From: Angiostrongylus vasorum
Taxonomy: Eukaryota; Nematoda; Chromadorea; Rhabditida; Metastrongylidae
Length of the DNA: 64,000 bases
Assembly: GCA_018806985.1 (NCBI GenBank)
Contig: JADANN010000195.1
Location: 61,200-125,199, forward strand
Direction: 5' to 3'
The notes under the pieces were generated by a model that made no database searches, was not told the origin of the DNA, and was given only the letters and a program-made list of their open reading frames with translations. This document shows positions 54,101 through 64,000 of this stretch, piece after piece (the stretch's first letter is position 1; every line of letters begins with the position of its first letter). The position numbers and the translations under genes were made by a program.

Positions 54101-55260
54101 TGCATGGTTTCGTGCATCGCCATTTTTGCTGTTTTCATTGACTTTTCGATGATCTTCTTCTTGGCTGCGTTGACTTCCGAGAGAATCCGGCAATAACTGC
54201 TGCTTGTTAAATGGGCCGTAAAATTCATCCACATTATCTCTCCAGCCCAGCGTCTTCTAATGTTTTGCATACCTGCTCTTTGATTTAACGATTGTTGTTC
54301 GGAACCCTTCTTTGTTTACGCCACGATCCGATTTCTGACCCATCTGGGCGAGCGAAAATAGTGAGTCAAAAATTGAGTAGCAAGAAAGACCTTTGTTCTT
54401 TGTTCTCTTCACTAAATCTCGACCAACTTTGTGGCAAGCCGCGTTCCCAGCCGCCCTGAGACTGATCATTCACCTTATTGATGTTGGCCCAGATGAGACA
54501 CTCAGCCCATTCAGCTTCCGTTGACGTGAGGTGGCGCATGGAAGCCATTGTTTTCGTGAGCATGTTTTGCGAGCGAATCGATGAGCGGCTGTTCTCGGCA
54601 ACATTCGTTTCTTGGCTGAAGTGTTGACATTGAGAACGATACCGTCGGCAAGCAAAATATGTGTAGCTTTACTGTCTTTGGTTACATCGTCTCGTGTACG
54701 TAATTAAACCAGGCTGAAACGAGACAACTGCTCTTTGTCAATATGGGCCAGCAAACCAATGTTTGCATCTGGTATTAATTTTAGGGCACTTGGTTTGGCC
54801 TGTCCATCGTACTTTCACAGTTGGTCAAAGATATCGATGAAGGTGGTTTGAGGCTGTTCCGCCTGCTGGACTTCAGGGCTGCTGTTATCTCTTGGAGTAT
54901 TGACCTCTCAGGCCTGCTTGATCGCATGGCTGACTCAGTGGCAGACGGCTGGTGTCAAGCCTTGTGATATTATTTCCAACATGTCTGATCTTCTTGCGGT
55001 AGCGGACAGGTAACTTGTGAACAACCGATCCAATTGAACTACGCAAAGTCGGTGTTGATCACCTCTCCGGCGAACCTGTTATGTCGGTGGTTGGAGATAG
55101 CGTGGCTATCGAAAGTCTGATGGCTGACCTTTCTGGACGCTGTAGTTCGGCGTCAGGCTCTGTCGTATGCTGGTTTCGTGGTGGCGTATGTTTTGACTTT
55201 ACCAACGCCTCTTTTCTTCTGGCTTTGTTCGCCAACTCTCGATGTTTTCAATGGCGGGCA
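54100..55260 (-). mobile_element. RTE LINE remnant (mirror of 46.5-48.1 kb)
   Basis: The minus strand carries the C-terminal region (GCAAAACATTAGAAGACGCT then GGGCTGGAGAGATAATG, identical wording to 47862-47900), a GSDRGVNK-like patch and degraded RT text to about 55250. It is much shorter than its partner. Confidence 0.75.
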
Positions 55261-55264
55261 CCTT

Positions 55265-55335
55265 GTTGGTGGGTATCGGGATACAGCAGCTGACGTTTCG
55301 GCAGTTTCACTGAAGCCTGAAAAGGTCAGGGCGGG
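55265..55335 (-). mobile_element. PLE tail, degraded mirror copy
   Basis: AGCTGACGTTTCGGCAGTTT then CACTGAAGCCTGAAAAGG is the reverse complement of a corrupted hammerhead tail and partners 46375-46421, which is intact. This pair shows directly how the right arm degrades. Confidence 0.7.
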
Positions 55336-56859
55336 TCTGCGATCTCGGCCTTACCTGGCTGGCAGACAAGCGGCAAACCTGGATTACATCACATGGCAAC
55401 TTCGTACGCCACACCGACCACGAAGATCATGGTGGCGTTTTACCTTCGTGACGTGGATTTCGTGGCATTCCCTTGTCATTGATACCTCTACCGGCTACAA
55501 TAACTGACCGCAACGTCTCCATACGCTTTGCATTATGTTAGCAGTTTTTCTTGCTTCAATATGCCCATATGCTCAACAACATTAATTAAGCATCAGGCCC
55601 TATAAAACATAGAGCGAGTCAGATTAAAAGTTGGTTCTTTATTTTTTCGTCGTAATAGCCAAATTTTCGTGATGTCAGAAAGAAAAACATTTGATTTCGA
55701 GAAGTAATATTTCTATGGGTGAGGTCTGCATCAGCCCTGCCATCTCCTCTTTTGTTATTCTGCCTCCTCCCAAGTCGCTCTCGCTATTTTTTGCGCCTGT
55801 AAAATGTACTACTTTACGCAAATAACAACATGACAGCGAAATTATTTGAAGATGGTAAGTTCGCGCGTTGAAACTGCAACTATTGGGTGAACGATTATTA
55901 ACTACCGAAGCTATTGGCTCGGAAGAAAGCGAATGATCTCTTTGCTGCATGAAGTAGGACTACTCGTATTCCTAGTATGTAGTTGCATGTATTGTACCAT
56001 CAGTAAAGATTCACGATGTTATCATTTTATTTCGCACGACCGCTCTTCGATGTGTAACTTTATGCAGCAGATCTTATATTCGATTCATTTCGAATCGTAA
56101 ATCGCAGAAAACTCTTCAGACCCATTTCGCGTGTTGCTCCCGACTTCATTTATCTTCCATACGGCTCTGATCAAATCATTGATTCTCAGTGCTGGTCTGG
56201 CATCTCACCAGTTACAGCTGGACACACTCCCAGACAATGCCAGTTTGACTAGTGAAAGCCTTTGAGTGGAAGAGGTTCTAACTACGGCACACTCATTATT
56301 AAAGGATCTCAGTGCAATCTTGTTTCACCGTCCCAGTATCCCATGTAATCTACTTGTGGAATTAAAAACATTTACACGGCAGATGTGCAAAATGCGAGTT
56401 CAGAGGCACCAGATTTGTTTATCGCAGTATTCCTTGCGCAGAAGATGCGCATTCAGTAGCGGTCGATGGTGATGCTCTTGGCCAGCTGTGCAATGTGCTA
56501 CATTGGCAGCACATTAGGCCTGTCGGTTCTGGTGGCCACTGCCGTTCAGCTGTCGATCCGGGCCACTAGACTCACAAAGCAGTCAGTGTGACCTTTGTAC
56601 AACCACGGCACAGTGCACTGTTGTGGGCTCATCTTGGCACAGTCGGCCTGGGCCAGGTGGTCGCCCAGTTATCATCTTTAGAGCCAATTTTCTGTTACAT
56701 ATTATGAAAGCCTATTGTCTCCCTCCAAGCGATTGTGGTAATTTCTGCATTCTCCATTTTCGGGCTGAACACAAAATAAGATGCTTGCTGATTTGTATAC
56801 AAGTCGCAAGAGCAGTTGCCTCCCTTCCGCCAAATCCTTCAATCTCTAGGGCAGTTGAC

Positions 56860-57110
56860 TCGTGATCTCCCACGTGTCAGCGTGTCATGCCTCTCTCCTG
56901 AAAGTGCGAAATAACTGTTGTATTTTATGGAATTCGCATACGTTATGAACAGTTCATATCTGAGATTAAAAGTGACACCAGTTCTTCCTGATCCCAGCAC
57001 TTCTTGCGTTTGATTCGTTTTCCTCACATTCGTGTCCACAGCATTCTTCAGCTACTTCATCTTGGTTTGGAGCTGTTTAAAGGATTTCGTCTTTGTGAAT
57101 GTGTAAATGC
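56860..57110 (-). mobile_element. SINE tail, mirror copy of the 43.8-kb SINE
   Basis: TTCCTGATCCCAGCACTTCT then TGCGTTTGATTCG and CACATTCGTGTCCACAGCAT are complements of 43960-44040. Confidence 0.6.
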
Positions 57111-58839
57111 TGGTTGGTGTTCTCCTTGCGGTTACTCCCACGACGAAGAAGGCGGCGGATCAAACTTAACAATCTTTGCTTTCTATCCCATCATAACTCA
57201 TCATTCCACGAAGGTAAATATATGCCCAAAATGGTTTTTTAAATGCGCTATAGCTGGTGGCATGGACAGAAGCTTTTTGTGGAAGCAGGCAGAAAAATTA
57301 TTGTGACGGCCTATTTCATCGCCATTTATGATTTGCGATAGGTGTTGAACAATGTGAAAGCAGGTGTGGTTTATTGAATGCTTCATTTCTGACATAAGTT
57401 AAGACTAAGATTATTTCATGGTGAAGATCAACAAGCTACTCGTTATGTTGTAATCGAAAGCAGTAACGGTAAAGCACCAATGCACCAAGTATTGTTCTTT
57501 CTTTTCTTGTGTGTCCAAATGTTGAGTCGTGAGAGCTATTCTTGCTTTATGGTGACCAAGTAGCCACTGCTGACGGGACTCTGACCCCGTGAAGACAACC
57601 AGGGCATTTTCGATAGATCGAATGAACCTGAAAACTCACTTTCAACGCAGGTAAAAATGTATTGTAGTGGGCAAGCCAACTCTTTCAAACAAAACTTTAT
57701 CGACTTTGTTCTATTATCTTCAAATATGATAATTCTCCATTGTCTATGAAATAAAGCGATTGTTTGCAAACTTTTTCTTTAGCAACTGGCATAACAAGCA
57801 GAGTGATAGCACAATGGATTGGGAGCTCAGGCGCCGAATGATGCTGACCTTCAGTAAACGTTCAAAGTCTACCACTATTACAACACATCTAGTAATGATT
57901 ATGATAGATATGATTGATTTTTGAGAAAGGACTGGCTCAAACACAAAACTTTCGAAATGATCAATGATGAGCTACCACTCATGATAAACCTACTTTGCCA
58001 TGTGTAACAGGAAGGAAGATTCATCTAATGCTAAGTTATAAAGCCAGTGTCTTATTCACACTGGTTATGTCTGGCTATTCAAGGCTCCTCAATCCATTGA
58101 CTTGCCTACGGTCTTTCAGTGCTCTCAGAGATCAGGTGTGTTCAACTGCGGCTGGCTGCCACGCGAACAGCATGCAGTAATAAGCCCCGGGCCACAGGGT
58201 GCCCCCATCCATTCTTTCCTGGGATTCTGGCAAATCCGTGTTATGGGGCTTTGCAGCCATGTGGGAGAGCAAGTCCATGCTCCACCACACTGACTCATCT
58301 CCCTTTCGGTTGAATCAGAGGCCTGAACCATGTTGAATTGCTTGCATCATCCACGAAACACATCATCATCTATAACAAACTGTCGCACTGATCAGCTGGG
58401 TGAGTGCGGGGCACCCGACCTGCTGAGACCAGAGAAGGCAGCTGCATCAGGCGAACTCACTAATGTACAGTTGGCCTCGAGATAAGACAATCTTGCAACC
58501 AGTTACGGGAAAATCTGCCGTTGGGCCAGTGAGTAGCCATATCCTGGTGAAAATCGTTGCGGAAAACAGAATGGCTCGCTCGAAGCAGCCGTGATCATCG
58601 GGAGATGGTGGCAAATTTCAAGTAGAACACTATGACGACAAACCTTTCTGGAATACTTTTAATGCACTTTTGAAAAGTGCAGAACCATACTAGAAAGTTC
58701 ATATTCTTGCGATTATCAAACTGATGGCGTGTCCTCTAGGTTCAATTTCCAGTATTTCTTCATCTATCTTCCAGAAGAACCAACTCATTTGCTCTGTTTC
58801 TGACGATTCCCTCTTGGTATTTAGTTCTTGATCAATCAT

Positions 58840-59170
58840 TTGGTCTAACAGTCGTAGTTTCTTTCTCGGCAATCGCAGGTGGTGGTATATGTTACTTCCC
58901 ATACAATAACGCACATACAACACAACCGTAACTGACTCTTCGAGCTGAAGCGTACGCGGCACAACTACTGAGTCATACGCTTCAACAACACGGCGCGGAC
59001 GAAAATCTGCACAATATTACAGATCCCCTAAAAACTTTCGAAAAGGCCACACCTTCTTCTGTTTTCCCGCCGAAAGAACAGCTACTCAGGGCGTGACGAC
59101 TGAACCTACCACATCAACGATCGTGGCAACGGCACGGGTCCACCCTCGCGTCCCTCCACCACTCTGTGGC
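58840..59170 (-). mobile_element. PLE tail, mirror copy of 41.0-41.5 kb
   Basis: TTCTTTCTCGGCAATCGCAG, ACACAACCGTAACTGACTCT and CATACGCTTCAACAACACG partner the copy K tail. The hammerhead core is deleted (CTGACTCTTCGAGCTGAAGC). Confidence 0.65.
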
Positions 59171-59729
59171 ATTTATCAAGCCTCGAGGGCTACGCGTGCG
59201 GAGGCAGCGACTTCCCGTCAAAATTATTTCCATAATAGCATCCGTGTAACTGCCCATACCAGTAAATATTAATTGACAAATTCTTTCGTAGCTACTAAGC
59301 CGTACGCGGAACACAATAACGGAGATAATAATCCGAAATGTTCATGCGTTGACGCTTTGCTAACCGGCGGAAAGCGAGTGAAGACAGAGGAAGTGTCGTG
59401 CTTGCTCTTGTGCTAATCGTCATCTGGCGCAGATATGCGTTTCCTTGATCTAGTCATCAGGATGCCTTCGTAAAAGCACGCTATCCGCCCAGAATCTGAA
59501 GATCAACAATAGTATCCTCGGAAAACAGCGTATTTTGGCCGTATCGATGAAAAAGAAGTTGGCATTTCATCGAAGACTTTGTCGTAAACACGGCGCGTCC
59601 GGCGCCCAGGTTTTCACTATGACCCTGTGACAATAGGAACCCGCCTGCTGTTGATCTTCCATCTCAAGCTGAAGAGGAAATGAGTGAAGTTTTCTTCACC
59701 TTGAGATATACAAACCTATACCCAATATC

Positions 59730-60150
59730 TGGCCGCAACCACAATGGTGTTGAATTTACAAACCGGGCGTATTGTCTGCGAGCGCGCTGACCCACTTGAC
59801 TGCGCGTTCACCACCATAACTGATCCATCGTTTCACTATCTCTCCAGCCAGTTCTATCGTCCGGTGCCCTCAGCAATCACCCGCCAAGGGATTGTCTTGG
59901 GAGCGCAAATCGAAAGAGTGGTAATAAGTTTATGTGTGATTTCGACTACGGTCTCGCAACTGAGTTCATTGCCGAAGATTGAGCTCCCCAGGTGGTGTTC
60001 AGTGGTGTGCTGATCGGCTGGGAGCGGGGACGGGGCAACGAAGGACACAATTGGCGTTAGCGGAAGGGTGGCGGCGCTGTTTGTTCCTTAGCGGCACCTA
60101 TAATTTGCAAATATCGCGGCACTTTGCGTGGTTGTATCACATAATGCAGT
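59730..60150 (-). repeat. Foldback element, mirror copy of 39.87-40.40 kb
   Basis: CACCCGCCAAGGGATTGTCT then GGGAGC, and the CGTTCACCACCATAACTGAT / CAAATATCGCGGCACTTTG blocks, partner the intronic copy 4, with shortened arms. Confidence 0.65.
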
Positions 60151-62719
60151 GAAAATTATTATAGATGTTTGCATTGTTATATGCTAATATTCACCGCTTA
60201 CGCTGGAACCGTGATGTTCAGGTGTTCTCATCCGATCATCGGCAGCTCATTTCATTCTTTGCTTTGAGCAGCTTTGCCATTGTACATCTAAGAATCTGCA
60301 GAAACAACGATTCGTACGTTGTCGGGCAACAACTTTACGCCAATTTTCTTTTTCTTCTGTCTCGTTCTTTCGACAGGCTGGAAATGACAAGCTCCTGGTT
60401 ACTGACTGGTAAGCCTTATTTTATAACTGTGTGTTACAGTCGTTTGCCCTTAACAGCCTGTCTCATTTTCGACGGTGCATTATAACTGAAATGTTTAACC
60501 CACGCTATCTTGTGTCGTATATCTCATCTGATGACGATTTATGTTGTTGTGAAATGCGATTTCAGCAACGGCACAATGGTGAGTTTCGGCAGTAACGAAA
60601 TGGCTTTTTATTCCCGGCACAGCTTGTTGTCGAGGTATTACGCGAGCGAGCACCTTTCCATTTCTCTTCCGAGCGTTTCGGCAAAGCGCTTTGTAAAAGC
60701 CATTTTCAGTCTTTCTGAAACGGTGTGAGGAGATTACAGGCAATCGCATTAGCAACCAATGAAAAAAGTTAAGAAATGAAAGAGTGAGTTGCTATTCACT
60801 CAATGAAAGCACGATCAAGTATACCTTCGCTGTTCCTCCACCGCCAATGTGTTAAAGATCTGTGGTACAATCTATCTCGTTGAAACTTTCATTTTGGTGT
60901 GTTGTGATCACTTATGTTACTTCCAATTATTGACGGAGACTGTCGAGAAAAAGCCCCGCCTACGAAGAAACGGATTATAAAACACTTTTGATCCTTCTGC
61001 AATGTATCATCACTGCATTCTATGAGCAATAATCTCATCAACGATCAATGAACCAGACAGTACCTGCAGCCGCAGAGGAAGGCAAATCTCGAAATCTGCA
61101 ATATTCTTTTAATCGGACGTGGATACCACGATTCTGTCTCAACAACGTGGAGTAGCTGAGCCGCGGAGATCTCTAATAACCAGAAGTTTTAAACGTGTGC
61201 TGCCGCAATGAAACTGATTACTTCAGCTTTGGCAATCACGATCCCGAATATTTCCAGCGATATTTCAGAGGCTAGCGAGGGGAGTCGTTATCGCTTATTG
61301 AAAGTGAAGATCCACGAATGTGCTAAATCTGACGTTAGTGATAATGTTCACGCTCCAATAGGGTCCTCCAACACTTGCACTGACTGGCCCACAGCTACAT
61401 TACCTTGTTCTGTTCGTCGGTCCATTAACACTTCATACAAAGCTTTGCCTGAATATCACCGGACGTCATTGTTGGAGTCTTTCACACATGGCTGTGGCAC
61501 TGCCGCTGACCTTCCACGAGGCGTGCGTGAGTGTTGGAAATTGTGCTCAACTTATCATTACCAGGTATTGCGTATCAAATGTCGTGATCGAAGTCCATTT
61601 AAAAAGTGCCCATTACACTCTGTAACCAATTGCAATTTTATTAAATATTCACTGAGCCATCACCGAACTAAACAACAAGCGAAGAAACTATTCTTTCCAG
61701 GTATCAGATGTGGAATGTACCCAGAACGACAAATGAGGCGGTAGCTGATGGCTTATGAAAACCATTACGACCTATCTAATCGCCGACCACCTCATCTGCT
61801 CAGCATTCACTCATTGAAGGCAACATAATTCAATCATGAAATCGAGTTGAAGCGTTGAACCATAGTTTTAACGCTTCTTATGGCGACGATGACCTGTGCA
61901 ATAAACAGAAATATATCTAGGTAAACCATGTCAATCCCCTCGCCAACAAAGTCTTACCTCTCTTTGCTATTTCCTTCGTCTGTTTGTCGTGTGTTTTTAT
62001 TCAAGCTTTATTGTTGTCCTCCAACACCTCGTGGTCAGATGAGCTTTGCAATCTACAGCAATTCATCACCGCGCCGAGATAACCAGATAGTGAAAGTCAG
62101 GCGATATCTAAATCGCGAAGCTCATAGCCAGTACCTCACCGTCTGATACCCGTAGTAACGAAGCCTCTGACTCACAGGGGCGTTTGTGGTGTATTGAGCA
62201 GGGTAATCACCTCAGACAGCTTTTAAATGAAGTAATCTCCTGGCAGTAATGAATACCCATCAAGTGATTCAGTAGTATTCAGTTTGCATATTGGCTGTTT
62301 TGACCAGGCTGAATGGCTCTGTACTAATCTGCTAAAGCTGACAACGTGCGCACGCAGCTCCGAGCATTCTGTGGTACGAAATATGCTTTCCAATGGCGAT
62401 TAGCATCTGTGGAATAAGTAGCATTTGAAAATTTTAGTATTCGTTGAAGTGGAAGACAATTACTGGCCCCCGCCAAGTATCAGCTTTTACTGACGAAAAT
62501 GTTAGCTCTGTGATGTAATTGAATTTTGGGCTACGGCAGTCATTTCAGTCTTCATAGTTTTTTCCGTATGTTGACGGCTATCGTTTCGGTGTTACAAAGG
62601 GCAACAAACGAGAATGATGAAATTCGATGTTAGTAAATCTGTCGTAAATGACTTTATCTATGGCGCACTTAATTGTCGATCATCAGTTATGTGGGTCCAT
62701 TCACATTTGATGCTCGTTC

Positions 62720-63010
62720 TGACACTTGCAGTTGTCAACAGAATTTGTGCTGAAGGGCGGGCCAAAGGCGGTGACGCTCCGTGCGTCATGCCGGTTCAGC
62801 TCGGCACCGGCTCCCTCTGGAGGTCGGGCTGTACTGGGCTTGTCTGTCAGCGCCTAGCCAACATCTCAGAGACTCCACGAAAAGCATTAACTCATTCGTG
62901 CCTGGCATTCGAATGATAATCTCAATTCCGCCGAAAAGTTGAAAATCTTTTGAACAACAGTAAAAAGACAGTCTTCTTCAAAAAACAAAAGTAAAACGGT
63001 TGTTGAAAAG
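62720..63010 (+). mobile_element. SINE, mirror copy of 36.1-36.47 kb
   Basis: GCGTCATGCCGGTTCAGCTC then GGCACCGGCTCCCTCTGGAG and ACTGGGCTTGTCTGTCAG are a shortened version of the B-box and central region of the partner SINE. Confidence 0.65.
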
Positions 63011-63569
63011 AGCGCCAAATGCAGAACACTGGCTAACGAGCATGTCTGTTACATCGGCGGGTGGTTCACCTCTATCGTATGTACGCCGAGAGTCTGTACA
63101 AACGAGCGGAGATATGTCTAGTTTTCTTTATTTTAACGAAAAAAAACCAAAAAGCTGAGACAAGTTGTTGGAGTACACCTGGCAAGCTAATGTATGTTCA
63201 AAGCTCTACGTTTCCTCCGTTCTTGCTGGAGAAGCAGGTGTTATCCTCTGGTGAATCTCTTTCAGGCTTCATCAACAGACTTGAGCACAGGCCACGCCGG
63301 TAACCCGTATCGCACGAAAACCAATGCTTTGTTGACACGCCCAGTTCGCAAATCAATGAAAACATTGTTATTATTTGCCGACTACATTCATTCCTCAACG
63401 AATATCGATAGTTTCCTCTTTGTACTATTTCGTTAGCAATTAAATGTAACATAGTATGTAACATTACAATGTATTATAATAATGGTATAATATGCAAGAC
63501 GTATAAAACACAAACGTGACGCTGTACTAGCTTGTCGAATGAAGTCCGCTATGCAAGCACCAATCTCGC

Positions 63570-64000
63570 TCTTATACGCAGGCAATAAACATGTATGGTT
63601 TCTCATTCGGCGTTGATGCTCGTAAAGGAGATGATGGCTATCTGTCAATGATACCAGGAAGGTACATTACGCGCAAGGCCTGGGGACAACGACGGCGCCG
63701 TGCATTCATGTCTAGGTGGAAGCTCATCGTCTCGGGCAATGCTCAGACGACAGTTTTGTCGCAACACGGAAATGGACAGATATTTCAGTTGTTGAGCGAA
63801 CATTCGGGCTCAACGAGAAGCCGGAGAAGAGCAGCTGCGTCCAAGCTAACCTGCCAGAAAACGGCATTCTGAGTAATCGAGCCAACACTAATCTTGGTTT
63901 CTCCTCACCGCTCCCACGCAGCCTTTGTGGCGCATGTTTGAAACGGCCTGTGTATTCACAGGAAGAGGGAACAGAAAAATCCCAGGAGCAAGCAGCAATG
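63570..64000 (+). mobile_element. PLE, mirror copy of 34.8-35.4 kb, runs off the window
   Basis: Partners copy I: AAACATGTATGGTTTCTCAT, GCATTCATGTCTAGGTGGAA then GCTC, GACGACAGTTTTGTCGCAAC, GAGCGAACATTCGGGCTCAA and CTAACCTGCCAGAAAACGGC are complements of 34975-35335. The RT YIDD stretch is destroyed by deletions. Confidence 0.75.

Larger units (their letters stand above)
55670..63430 (+). pseudogene. Mirror copy of the OAC acyltransferase gene
   Basis: Counterparts of OAC exons appear in gene order on the plus strand: ~55670-55860, ~55900-56010, 58665-58760, 60880-61080, 61270-61380 (GAATGTGCTAAATCTGACGT), 61490-61570, 61700-61880 and 63270-63430. Splice sites are sometimes kept (GATGGTAAG at ~55855, CTTTCCAGGTATCAG at ~61700), but the frames are destroyed by deletions. 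No product is expected. Whether it exists in the genome depends on the palindrome being real. Confidence 0.7.
51797..64000 (-). repeat. Right arm of giant imperfect palindrome, degraded
   Basis: Reverse complement of 34795-51404 in unbroken order, but about 12.2 kb against 16.6 kb, so about a quarter is missing through scattered deletions. Homopolymers are repeatedly shorter than their partners: the eight-T run at 41731 versus four at 58670, and the eight-A run at 36670 versus six near 62562. The arm runs off the end of the window inside a PLE. Confidence 0.92.

Noticed and set aside
51797..64000. Second, independent OAC gene and independent transposon copies in the right arm
   Set aside because: Every recognisable block mirrors the left arm in order with deletions only. 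It is annotated as a degraded mirror copy, not as new genes.

Overview
The window is eukaryotic and most likely from a clade V (strongylid, hookworm-like) nematode. Short introns end in TTTCAG-type acceptors. The two host genes found belong to families expanded in nematodes (FkbM-type methyltransferase; OAC-type acyltransferase-3 with a C-terminal SGNH domain). The rest is dense, decayed RTE-type LINEs and Penelope-like elements (PLEs) of the kind that fill hookworm genomes. The species is an inference; no rRNA or tRNA gene is present to fix it.

Layout. 1-4.2 kb: two RTE LINE copies on the minus strand, the second nearly full length, with a tandemly repeated 5' flank. 4.8-13.25 kb: a broken multi-exon FkbM methyltransferase gene on the minus strand, with a PLE, foldback elements and an RTE piece in its introns. 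14.7-17.7 kb: a head-to-head pair of PLEs between 11-bp direct repeats. 17.8-25.4 kb: RTE fragments of two subfamilies, a tRNA-derived SINE and stretches with nothing recognisable. 25.5-33 kb: one minus PLE followed by three 5'-truncated plus PLEs in tandem, then RTE copies on both strands, one carrying a PLE fragment. 33.9-46 kb: a PLE, then an OAC acyltransferase gene on the minus strand with SINEs, a PLE, a foldback element and a nested opposite-strand ORF in its introns. 46.4-51.8 kb: RTE copies.

The dominating structure is a very large imperfect palindrome. About 34.8-51.4 kb is repeated in inverted orientation from about 51.8 kb to the end of the window: the RTEs, the PLE tails, the SINEs, the foldback element, every recognised OAC exon and the outer PLE all recur in mirror order. 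The right arm is about a quarter shorter, has shortened homopolymers and is much more degraded. That asymmetry fits a low-quality fold-back long read better than an old biological duplication, so annotation of the right arm should be treated as a noisy second reading of the left arm until checked.

Functionally, the host genes are a probable single-pass membrane FkbM-fold methyltransferase and a multi-pass membrane O-acyltransferase. Both carry single-base frameshifts despite well-placed splice sites, so either both are pseudogenes or the assembly is unpolished. The PLE tails carry hammerhead-ribozyme-like cores, several with all catalytic bases present.
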